The notes under the pieces: model-generated | The model's database searches: none | The model's input: only the letters and a program-made list of their open reading frames with translations | Told to the model about the DNA's origin: nothing | NCBI GenBank assembly: GCA_945643635.1 | Contig: CALZFC010000252.1 | Location: forward strand, 662,001 to 726,000 | Direction of reading: 5' to 3' | Length of the DNA stretch: 64,000 nucleotides | From: Allodiplogaster sudhausi | Taxonomy: Eukaryota > Nematoda > Chromadorea > Rhabditida > Diplogasteridae | In this document: positions 40,985 to 53,064 of the stretch, one piece after another | How the letters are laid out: each line of letters opens with the position of its first letter | How positions within the stretch are numbered: position 1 is the stretch's first letter | Program-made: the position numbers and the translations under genes

Positions 40985-42293
40985 CCGCTCTCTCTCTCTC
41001 TCTCTCTCTCTGCCATCTACTAACGTGAGAAGCAAAACATTAGTGGAATGTTGGATGGAGAGAGGACAGAAGGAGGGAAGTGGAGGCCGAGAGAGAAGAG
41101 AGCACGGAGAGTTTCCACGCAGCAGAAACTGCTCCAGGCGACGACGTTCTTCCAGTGGGGATCCTTCATTTTGAGCATGGGATACGGTATATTGACCAAC
41201 ACTCTTTAGAATCACGACATTACGGTAAGCAAGGGAATCCGCTTAGAAGGGATGTGCACGCATAAAATTCAAAATTAAGTTCCTCGTTTATTTTTTTAGA
41301 CTCGACACTAAGATAATGTAAAAGAGGACTGTGAGGTACATGTGTGATTATGAGAGGTTGTAAAGAGTGCAGACCAAGATTGAAGGGAGGAGGGAGGATG
41401 AGAGCAGAGTTGGGAGCATGGCGACGAAGGCTGACTCGGTAGGAACATCCACGAGGAACTCGGCCACACTCGCCAGAGGGAAGCACGCCCATCAGAGAGA
41501 AGTCGTGATGCCAGAAGAGAGACAACAGCAGGGACAGCCAAGCATCCGCTTCCGACGCATCTCGCACTCGGCAGAACAGAAGAAGATTCTCTGCTGAGAC
41601 ACTCTGCGGCAGGAGAGGTCAAGACGGAAGGCAGATCAGAAGCAGCTCACTTTTATCAGTCTCTCCACTGATTCTGGAGTTGCAAGAAGAGAGGAAGAAT
41701 GTAGATTCAGAATGAAATAGGCATAAGAGCGGTTCTTCAGATCCAATGGCAGTTGTATCTCGGCCAAGGAGTGGACTAACAGAGGATCCACATCTCGCAC
41801 ATCTACTGAGCCTGTGATGGAGACAGACAAAGGGATGGAGAGAAAGGAGAAGAATAAGAACAGACAAATGTAGGAATTGAGCTGTGTTACCAGTGAGCTT
41901 TTCTGAAATCCGACTGCCAAGAGGAATGAGAAGAGTCCAGGACGGAAGGTGAAGCTGAGCCTCAAGCTCGCCCGAGAAGAGAAGACTCAGAGAGACAACC
42001 AGACCGTGAGAGGGCGAGAGAGAGTCTTCCGTTGATGGGCAGATTAGAAAGTCTTCCGGATATTCACCTATCACTTTGCCGCCGCAAGTTAACTGCAGAG
42101 ACAGATGACGAATTGAGATAATACTGAAAGGTATGTATGTACATACATGAGGCCTAGCGAGGAATTCGTTGAGTCGGAGAAGCCGAGCTGAGTTGTCATT
42201 GAGAGGAGGAAGGCCAAAGAGGGAGACGGAAGACCAGCCAGGACCGGAGCTCCTCTCAGTTCTGTATGGAAAGGGAGTCTCTCTCGCTGTCAT
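40421..42293 (-). CDS. Multi-exon gene of unknown function
   Basis: Four minus-strand exons join in frame: 42293-42147, 42092-41891, 41811-41651 and 41603-41436. They code a start MTARETPFPYRTERSSGPGW, LLRLNEFLARPH, CGGKVIGEYPEDFLICPST, a hydrophobic SHGLVVSLSLLFSGELEAQL, then LLVHSLAEIQLPLDLKNRSY and FCRVRDASEADAWLSLL. A further frame at 40421-40735 has SVVLLDLDGGEWDILPAVV, which resembles the Asp-x-Glu-Gly-x-Glu-Trp motif of some SAM-dependent methyltransferases. The helix-like RVRDASEADAWLSLL resembles the end of a PH domain. These two hints conflict, and the exons between 41436 and 40735 are not settled because two frames at 41110-41200 are equally open. Whether all parts are one gene is unproven. 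Confidence 0.4.
40937..41012 (+). repeat. CT microsatellite
   Basis: Nearly perfect CT dinucleotide array, purine-rich on the strand of the unknown gene. Confidence 0.9.
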
Positions 42294-43375
42294 ATTGTCT
42301 CTTCTAACCTGGACAGTTTGTCTATTATTCTATGAAGTTTGTAGATGAGAAGCCCAAACAAGATGGCAACTGCTCCCCGGAGGAGAAGGACATGGGCCGA
42401 ACGGTTGTTCATCTTACAGCCACTGCTTTCATTTCCTCCCTTTCCATTTTCTATCCCTCCTTCTCTTCACTCTCCTCATTCGCGTACTCTCTCTTTCCTG
42501 CTTGACCTTTCTCTTCCACACAGTTCCTCCTTTAACCCCCTTCTACTCTCCGATCGATCTCGCCTTTGTGTTTACGTCTTGCTCATTGTTTACAATCACA
42601 ACTTGTTTTAAGGTTTTATTCGACCCTTCAAACTTTAAAATTCATATTTAATTCATGTATTTACAGACATTCAAAAAGAAAAGAACTTCCTCAACGAAGC
42701 CATTCAATTCTGACTTGGCAATTATTGCATCAGCACACGGAGAAATGGACATGAATAATATCTACATTGAAGAAGAAACTAAGGGGAAGAGGGCAGCTAT
42801 TCGCTCAGAAAATCGAACCAGAAATAGGAAAAAACATTCTGCGCTCGCGGATGAAAAGGCGAAAGTATTCTACTGTATGCTACCGTATCAGCTGTGAATC
42901 GAATCCTTTCATTAATTAATCAAGACCTATGCAGAATCGGCAATATTAGGTGATTAGTACGAAAGTACGCACAGCTAACTTGGCGCTCAAGTAAAAAAAA
43001 GAGGACAATTAGGAAAGCTTGGAACACAGATCAAGAGCCGTAAATTGAACATGGAAGTGGCAAAGATTTAAGATCAAAAACAATGATGAAGGATGGATAA
43101 ACAAGTGGAAGGATAGGAGGGATGGAGAAGGAGAGAGGAGGGATAAGAGAGTGAAAGGAGGGAGAGAGAGAGAAAGCGAGAGAGTCAGGGGAGAGGGGAG
43201 AGAAAGCGAGAGAGACAGTGGAGAGGGGATAGTATGGAAAAAATAGTAAAGTCAACAGGTGGATGATAAACTCGAAAAAGTATGAGATCAGCATTCAAGC
43301 TAGAAATGAAGCATCAGAACAGCAATTATCGAAAAGGCAGTCCGAGAAAGAGAAGGAAAAAAATATATCTGTACT
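42294..43375. other. Spacer with weak plus-strand frames
   Basis: Two plus-strand frames, 42345-42420 (Arg-rich) and 42665-42897 (Lys/Glu-rich, preceded by a TTTACAG), could be spliced into a short basic protein, but no family motif supports it. A purine-rich stretch lies at 43080-43235. Confidence 0.3.
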
Positions 43376-43967
43376 TCAGTCGTAAAGAGAAGCAAAGTAG
43401 GATTCAGCCAAGATAGTGGAGTTGATGAAGGAGAGGCAGAGGGAGAGGTCATCAGAGCATCTCTCACTCACTGAGGAACGACCGAAACAGGGCACTTCGG
43501 CTGACTCGCAACTACGAGTCCTGCAGGGGGAAGAAGAGAGGTATACAGAAGGGTAGAGGGAGAGGGAGAGAAAGTCAGCAGAGAGAGAGAGAGGCAGAGA
43601 AATAGAGAGAGATGCAGAGAAATAGAGAGAGAAGCAGAGAAATAGAGAGAGAAGCAGAGAAATAGAGAGACAGGCATAGAAATAGAGAAAGAGGCAGAGA
43701 AATAGAGAGAGAAGCAGAGAAATAGAGAGAGAAGCAGAGAAATAGAGAGACAGGCAGAGAAATAGAGAAAGAGGCAGAGAAATAGAGAGAGAAGCAGAGA
43801 AATAGAGAGAGAAGCAGAGAATAGAGAGAGAGAAGCAGAGAAATAGAGAGAGAAGCACAGAAACGAGAGAAAGAGAAGCAGAGAAATGTGTGAGAGAGAG
43901 AGTGAGTGAGAGAAAGAAAGAGAGAGATAGAGAGAGAGAGAGAAAGAAAGAGAGAGAGAGAGAGAGT

Positions 43968-44000
<33 letters not shown>

Positions 44001-45263
44001 TTAAACCTGAATCGTCTTCCTCTTCCACAATTAGAGATGCACGAAGACCATTCGCTCCACTCTTCCCATTCGCTCTCTCTCCATTCTGGAATGAGAACAC
44101 TTTTGATATAAGTCTAATGAATTAGATGTTACTATGTATATGTAATATAACCTGTTCAACAGAAGGGAAAAAAAGGAAGAAGAAATTTTCTGTGATTTGG
44201 CATGCAAAATGATATAATCGTGTATAAACTCGATGCAGCAGAATGGATATCTGTTTGGTATCTGACGTGGACAGTGAGCTCCGGAAGGAGGTGGGCATGC
44301 AGTGGTCATGTGAGCGAGTCCTTGACAGGGAGAAGCACCACGAGATGGTGCAGGGCTGTCGCAGAAGCGCGACCGGGACTGCAGGGTGAAGCCGCAGATT
44401 GGAGGGCACGAGGACCAGCCTGTCCACGATGACCATTCTCCACGCTTAGGGGCTGAAAGAGGCAACGAAGCGAGCATGCGAGTGGGGAAGGAGTGGCCAG
44501 AAGAAATAGAGACAGAACAAATCGAGGAGAGCGAAAGAGAAGATGAGAAACCAAAGACAGAACAAATTCAAGAAGGCGCGAGAGACGAGCTAAACAAGGA
44601 AAAAAATAACTGAGAAATTATGCTGGAGACAATGCACAGGCATTTATGAAATAAATAAAAATTCGGTGAGAGCCTCATGTCCGATACAGATTGAGAAGAA
44701 TGCGGAATAAACTGAATAAAAACAGAAGTGAAGCGATGAGTAATGAGACTGACAGGCGGGGCACTGTGTCTTCTCAGTGCAAGCTTGCAGCTCGAAGTCG
44801 GGCCCGAAGCAGGGCGCACCACCACTCGCAGGGCGAGGGTTCGCACAGAATCTGAGAGAGAGCGAGAGAGGGAGAGAGAGAGACAGAGACAGAAACAGAG
44901 ACAGAGAGGGAGAGAGAGAGAGGGACGAAGAGAGAATCGAAAGGAAGAAGTGGGAGGGAAGAATGATGGACCTGGTGCGCGAAGTATGCCCTCCGCAGGG
45001 GTCGGAGCACGGAGACCAGGCGCTCCACTCGGCCCAGCCACCGTCCACTCGGGGACCGCAAGGGGCTGTCTCCTGGCAGGCACGCTGGTCGAACGACACT
45101 CCCGTACAGAACACGCCTCTGTGAAGGAGAGAAGCATGGGGAAGAAGAGGAAGAGATAGAGAGAGAGGGGAGAGAGAAGTGACAAGAGAGAGAGAAAGAG
45201 AGAGAGAAAGAGAAGAGAGAAAGAGAAGAGAGTAAGAGAAGAGAGAAAGAGAAGAGAGAGGAA

Positions 45264-45315
<52 letters not shown>

Positions 45316-45350
45316 TAGGAGAGTAAGAGAAGAGAGAAAGAGAAGAGAGA

Positions 45351-45399
<49 letters not shown>

Positions 45400-45913
45400 A
45401 GAGGAGAGAGAGAGACGTGACAAAAAGAGAGAAGAGAGAAAGAGACCGATTGGCAGGAACAGGCTGGGCACACATCCTATTCCGTATCTGATGGCCAGTG
45501 CCCTTGCAGTCCCTCGAGCACTCGCTCCACTCCGCCCACTCCGTCCAGCCACCCGCCGTTGCAGCACACGACGTGGCACGACATGAACGCTGCTCAACTA
45601 CAACCAAACATTCTTAGAAGGACGAGAGAGGATGAGAGAGACAGAAGAAACATAGGAGAGAACAAGAAAGAGAGAGAAAGAGAGAGAGAGAGAGAGGGAA
45701 TGAGAGAGAGAGGATGAGTGAGATAGGGAAAGAAATAGACGGAGAGTGAGAGGAGAGAGAGGGAGAGGATAAGAGAGAGAGATTGAGGATAAGAGTGAGG
45801 GACAGAGAGAGGGAGTGAAAGGAGAGATAGAGAGGATTAGACAGAGAGATCGAAGATACTAGTGAGAGAGAGAGAGAATGAGTGAGATAGGAATAGCGAG
45901 AGGGGGGGGGAGT

Positions 45914-45957
<44 letters not shown>

Positions 45958-47698
45958 AGTGAGACAGGGAGAGAGAGAGAGAGGGGATAAGAGAGAGAGA
46001 TAGAGGATAAGAGAGAGAGAGGGAGAGAGAGAGGATGAGTGAGATAGGGAGAGGGAGAGTTAGAGGAGAGGGAGAGAGGATGAGTGAGAGAGATAGAGGA
46101 TAAGAGAGAGAGGGAGGGAGAGAGGGGATGAGTGAAATAGGGGGAGAGAGGGAGAGGGAGAGTTAGAGGAGAGAGGATAAGAGAGAGAAAGATGATAAGA
46201 GAGAGAGAGAGAGGGGGATAGGGAGAGAGAGATAGAGAGGGATAGGGAGGGAGGGAGAGAGAGAACACACCAAGAGGACCAGCACAGAATCCTTGCAGGC
46301 TTGGCGAGCGGACTCGGCAGAATCGACGACGAGTTGTAATGAGAGAGAAGCAGCTGCAGGCTGCCCACTCCGACCATTCCGACCATACAGGCACCTAAGT
46401 ACAAATGGTTATTTTCAGGCTCAGAATGCTCTCTCTCTCTCGCTCTCTGCTCTCTCGATCTCTCTCTTTCTCTCTGCCCTCTGCTTTCTCTCCAATCTGA
46501 CAGGCAAGGCAGCCTCCTTATGTTTGTCGTCCTTGCCCTGACACTTGCATCGTCTTCTGGTGACATCTTGAATGGAGTTGCATGCGAAAGGGAGTGCGCA
46601 GACCCTCTGCCGACTCTCCTCCTTCTCCGAGTCGCAGGGGGAGCCGCATCCACTCCACTCGCTCCACGGCAGCCACAACTCGCTATTCGCACTGCCGGGA
46701 GGGATCGGAGTCGTCGAATCTGAGATTCATTCATTGATTCAACCAAAAATATAGTAAACGAACGACTGAGATGAGCAGGGCACGGCGGAACGGAAGAACA
46801 CAACTCAGCTTCTGTAGCTTTCTCTTGTGGACAGTTTGTAGTTTTGCAGAACCGGGCACTACAATAAAATGCTACAAATTAAATGTCCAACAGCAACTGA
46901 AATAATGGAAATGCCAATGACAGTTTGGGAAGCATAAAAGAAGAGAAGAGACTGACCGTCTTCGGAAGGACTCGCCACACGAAGAAGAGCACTCGCCCCA
47001 CTCCTGCCAGGCACTCCACTCGGAGTCCACGGCAGTGGTTAGGCCATGAACACGGCCATCCACCGGACTGGCGATGCCAGAAGAGGCACAGAAGAAGGCA
47101 CACGACTCTGACTCAGCTGCCATTCCCTGACAGAGAGAATAACCATGGAAAGGAAGAACTGAAAGAGATGGGCTGGACTGACCGAACAGATAGGCTGCGA
47201 ATTCGTGATGGAAGAGCAGATTCGCTGCCGGATTCTCGTGGACTGGGGAAAGCAATCCGAGCATCCAGTCCAAGGCCCCCACTCATTCCATTCTGGACAA
47301 GGGCCAAGCACACATCGACGACGCTCCACTGAGGACTCCCAGGATGGACACTCGGAAGCACCTGGAGAGAGAGTAAGAGAGAGTGAGAGAGAGAGAGAGT
47401 GAGAGGGGGAGAGAAGAGAGCCAAGAAGAGAGAGAAAAGAGAGAGAAAAGTGAGAGAGAGAGAAAGAGAGAGTGAGAGAGAGAGAAGGAGAGAGAGGGTT
47501 AATGAGAGAAGAGAGACAAAAAGGGAGAGAGAAAAAAGAGAGAAAAGAATAGAAATAGAGAGAGAGAGGGAGAGAGAGAGAGAAAGAGAGAGAACGAGAG
47601 TGAGAGAGAGGGGCATAGGGAGAGAAGAGAGACAAGAAGAGAAAGAGCGAGAGAGAGAACGAGAGAAAGAGCGAGGGAAAAGGGGGAGAAGAGAGTCA

Positions 47699-47742
<44 letters not shown>

Positions 47743-50159
47743 AGTGAGAATGAGATAAGGAGGAAAAGAGTCAAGGAGAGATAAAGATACCGTACCCCTG
47801 AGGCACTGCCGCTGTCTTGTATGGAATCCTTCTCCGCAGCTGGCCGAACAAGAACTCCACTCAGACCAGCCATCCCAGAGGCCAGAAGATGAAGAATCGG
47901 AAGGAGGACAGGCCTGAAGAGGACTGAGGAATTGACTCTTCCCTGAATGAATATCAACCTGCTCGTTGCAAGTCCTCGCTTGTCGGGTGTCAGTCGCACA
48001 GAGAAGACCATTGCAGAGGCGCTCCCTGAGCTGGAAGCCGATTCCGCAAGAAGCGGAGCACGGCAGCCAGTCTCCCCAGACCTGCTCATATTCACAACAG
48101 TTCATAACGACGTAGAAAGAGGAAGAATGACTTACCTCAGTGGTACACGCCTCGGCTGAGCACTTCTTCGTGTCCCGCGTCTCCCCTTGGCACTCTCCCA
48201 CTTTACATTCTCGGAGACGAATGCTTTCTCCCTCCCCGCAAGTGGCAGAACACGGAGACCATTCTGACCAGGGATTCCAACAGTCAGCCTGAATGGGAGT
48301 CATTTCAGTTGGTCATATCCAAAAGTATGTATCTTTCACAAACAAACAAAGAAAAGAAAGAAAAGTATCATACGGAATTGCACGTCTTCTGTTCCATTAG
48401 CGGAGAAGAGCAGAAGAGAGAACGACATTTGCGAGAACGAGTGGAGAAGCCCCCTCCACACTCAGCACTGCAAGGAGTCCACTCCGACCAGTCTCCCATC
48501 GACTCGCACCAGCCAGGAGAACACACTCGACGCTCCTTCCGAAGGATTCCACAGTTGGAGATATCAAAGCGAGCACTTACTCTTCGCTTTCCAAGGCAGT
48601 TCTGCCCCAGACATTCCCTCTTTCGAATCTGTCTTCCTTCTCCACAAGAAGCAGAGCATTCACTCCAAGGAGTCCACTCACTCCACTGGCCAGTCGATGC
48701 ATTCGGGCAGTCATCTCAAGGACTCGGGGATGTTCAGGAGAGTCAGAGTGAGACTCACCTCTCTCAGCTACGAGGGCCGAGTTGCCGCAGCCGATCTGCA
48801 GGCATGAGCCACCGACGCAGAAGGAGTTGTGGCCACAGGGAGTGCCATCCGGGAATTGGCCCTTGTTCCGGATCAGCTCCGAGTCTTGCAAATGACACCA
48901 CACACGACACGGCTGCGATCCATCTGCCATTCACTTTACTCTCTTCTGATTGCACCAAGGAAAGAACTAACGATTGAAGCTCTTCCCAGTGAGTTGTCGG
49001 TCGGGCCGAGCAGCGTCGCTTAGAAGAGCCATGCAGATTCGGTCACCGTATTCCTGGCGGGAGAAAGCATCGCAGGACGATTGAAGAGGACCGCAAATCA
49101 TTCCACGGAGTGGAGAGCCAGAACAAGTACGGCCTCCGTTGTTTGGACTGAAGAATTCCAGGGAAAATACTGGCATTAAAAATGGGCTAAAAAGCCTACA
49201 ACTAACAAAAAACTAGGAATTGTGAGAAGAAAGAAATCTTACGCAGGGTTAATGCACTCGCGGTGCTGCGGCTTGACGTGGATGGAATTAGTGACAATGC
49301 ACTGACGGACTGGGCACTGGTCATCACCAGCCCATTCCGACCAACCACCATCTATGGGATGGGGACGAGGACCAGCCGACTCCTTCCACTCACTGCACTT
49401 CCCTGACAGTCGATAGGTTACATCAACGGAAGACGGAGAGAGAGAGGAGAGAGAGGGGGAGGGGGAGGGAGAGAGTGAGATAGAGAGGGCGAGAGAGGAG
49501 AGAGAGGAGAGAGAGAGGGGGGGGAGGGAGAGAGAGCAACTAGCCTTCGACACAGAACTTCTCTCCGCCACACCAGCTGCCCTCGAGTGCCGGATGAGCG
49601 GTGGAGATAGTGGAGCCTCCATTGCCGCACCAGAGAATTCGGCAGATGTCCTAAGAAAAAAAATTCATTCTCATAAAATAAAAACAAGAATTATTTCGTA
49701 GAAGGAAAATGAGAATGAAAATGCCGAGAATGTGAAGCTGACTTCCATGGATCGTCCGCTTGGAATTTCGACGACATAATCGCGACCCCAGAAATAGCTG
49801 CATTGCTGGTCAGCTGTGAATCTACACAATAACTTATATTAATAAGCAAGACTCATTGTCTTCCAAAGGGGAACCTCTGCCCAGGCAAGCGGCCATCTGC
49901 TAGATGGCTCCTCTCGGGGATGCCATCCGAGGGATCGCGAAGGCAGTTCCCGCGGCCACTCTCACTACAACCAAGAGAGAGAGAGAGAGAGAGAAATGGT
50001 CACTCATTCAAGGACTCACTCGAGCTGCAGAAGGAAGGCGTTGAACTCCCGCACGGAGCACTCTGACCATGTTGTCTTGCCTGCCCCGTTCACTGCTGAC
50101 ATCAGACAACAACTACGACCGCATTCATTCTGCACTCCGTCGTGCACCATTCCCATGCT

Positions 50160-50202
<43 letters not shown>

Positions 50203-52951
50203 GAAGAAGAAAGAGAGAGTGAGGAGAGAGAAAGTGGGAGTTAGAGAGATAGAGAGAAAGAGAGAAAGATTGAGAGGGAGAAAAGAGAGTTCTATTAAGA
50301 GGAAGCCAAGAAGAGTTCTGACTTGTGTCCCATCTCGTGAGCGAGCACGAACGATCTTCCGAGATGCATACCCTCGACGAGTGAGCAAGCGAAGAGGGGG
50401 TCGCACATCCTGGCAACGGGGGCGACCCCCGCGACGGAGGCTGTCGTGTGGTAGATGTCATAGCTGAATCAATCTTCCCTTCTAATGGTAGATGTCATAG
50501 CTGAATCAGTCTTCCCTTCTAATCACAGTGCCACTCCGTTCACACAAAGTTACATAATTCAAGTGGAAATGTTATTCGAGAGGATCTGGTATCAAAATGT
50601 CTAGCGGAACATTGAAATGTTGCCTTGTTTCCATTAGTTTGTAACGTCTGTATCTTCCGGCTCTACTTCTTCACTTTCCTTCCCTCTCCCCGACTGCTTC
50701 CCTTTCTTTTGCAGGGTGGAAATCCTTGTCCTTGGCGCAGCAAATCGGCTTAAGGTGGTTGTCAGAAAGATGTGCCAATACCGCGACAAAAGTCTCTGCT
50801 CACTTTCACTCTCACACTTTTTCCGGCTGCACTTCTTTTTTTTCTCTGCTTCTCTCCTGACTCGCTTTCTCTTTCACGGACACTTTGAACACCTCCGTAT
50901 GAACTGACCTGATCTAATCAACATCCGCCACTTTCACTTTCAATCTCCCCACTCTCTCGTTCTCTCGTACTCTCATCAGTCTATCCACTCTCTCGCTCAC
51001 TCTTCAATCTATCCACTCTTTCGCTCTCTCTTCATTTGTATAGATCCGAGCCGGTTATTTAGCAGAAATAGACTAGTGAATCAAGCTCTGATACAAGTCA
51101 ACGTAGCCACTCTCTGACCTATCTTGCAGAAGCCACAACTAGTTCATGGCACTATACTTGTACAACTTTCTCCCTCAATTACCAGAGTTTTTGCAAATTC
51201 ATAGACAATGTAAAACTGAAAATGCTAAGGGAATAGCAAACCCAGTTAGCAGAACTCCATGATCCCAATGGCCAGAGTCGGTCAGATCCGTGCCGGGATT
51301 GACTCTCGATTGGTATCGGCAGAAGGCATCAAGGAGAGTCTGAGCCTGCCCGTTCTTGTGGACCGGTGTCTCCAGCCCGCTCTCAAGCATCAATCACATC
51401 AAGAGAATCTCTTCCTTGGCGAGGCTTTACATCCCACTCTTTTTTAATACGGAAACTAAAGACCATCAACCCATACAAACGTTGCACGATTAAATGAAAA
51501 GGTATTTTAGAAGGACTAACCGGCTGTGTCTTCCACATCTCGAATCTGACTATGACAACTTCGAGATTGGGAGAGAGAGTTGGCTGCTGGTAGAGGACGT
51601 GGACATTGTTGATAAGAGCAAGAGAGAAGTCAATGAGGTGCTGCTCTGGCTCGCGAGAATACTCCCGAGAGAAATGTTCGAAGAGTTTGGAATCGAGGAA
51701 GAGACCGATTTCAAGGGTGATTGGGTCCATCTGAGGGAAGATGAAGGACGATTCCAACTTGCCGATGTCAGGGACGGTGTAGTTCAGGGAGAAGAGGTCG
51801 GCTGGAAGGAAACAAAGCGAGGCTAGTGAAAGAACAGAGAAAACGAATCTGGGGAAGAGATACCATTTAGTGGAGAATCGCTTGACTCGCTTGCATCACA
51901 GAAATCGGTAGCATCAACAGAATTGAGCCTGATTAACTCCTCCTCCAACCCCTTCTCCAACTCCGACAACAAGCCTGCGTCTCTCTTGTAGATAATGTGC
52001 TTCTCCTCCTAAATTGGAATCCATAAAAAATTGAACGGAGACTATTTATGCGTGTACGATAATCGAGAAGAAGATCACAAACCTGCCAAGAGTGCGCCCG
52101 TTCTGGAAGTGGATGCAGAACAAGAAAGTGGTCAGCCATGTCAAGAGTGCCCAGAGTTTGCAGACAATCCGAGAGAGCAACCTGCAGGAACCATCTAATG
52201 GTCATTTCTACTATTCAATCAGCCAGCTACATTTAAGTCCCAAGCACTGACCTTCCCATGAGAATGTGATAGAAGTTCGCCATAATAATGACAGTGATTG
52301 TTGAGGAAGTCTGGTCGCTCTTCCAAAGAGTTTCCATTGCGAATTAATGTGACGGCAGAAGGACTCACCTGAGTAATTCACACTCGTGCCGTTAAATTCA
52401 CAATAGTGCGCTATGTTTAATTTGGTAGAACTATTCTCTCACTCTGACTCTCTCGCTATCAGATAACATGGATTTTTTCATGATTTCGCGTTTATAATAT
52501 ATCCAGTGTGGTTACCTCATAGATTAAAAGGTGTAATAAATAATGATTAGATTAAAAATAAGCACAATTTCATTCGTATACATTATATATTTCAGCAGAA
52601 TCTTATGCTTTAAAAATAAAGATTTTCCATCGCTTTTACAACATTCAATTTTTTGAGATTATTAATAATAATAATATCTTTATTCGCATACATAATATTA
52701 CTGGTGCTGCTCTTTGTTGTTTCAATCTTATCCGCCGTGTAGGGAACTCAGGTGATGGAGAGTAAGCAAGAAATAGATGATTTTAAAGGTGAGAATACAA
52801 ACATAGAGGAGGTTGATAGTTTTTCCTGAAGAAATGTGGTAAATTCAGCATATGAGAGTAAAGCGGAGGTGTCATTCAATTCATGTCTTGTGTCATGAAA
52901 CCTGCCGAATTTACCCAGAAGTTGTCCAATACAGGAGAGAGGGGCTTGGTG

Positions 52952-53004
<53 letters not shown>

Positions 53005-53021
53005 GGAGAATGAGAGAAAGC

Positions 53022-53064
<43 letters not shown>

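Noticed and set aside
44850..46262. Separate plus-strand Arg/Glu-rich genes within the ADAMTS introns
   Set aside because: Open only because of GA repeats; the real signal here is minus-strand TSR exons.
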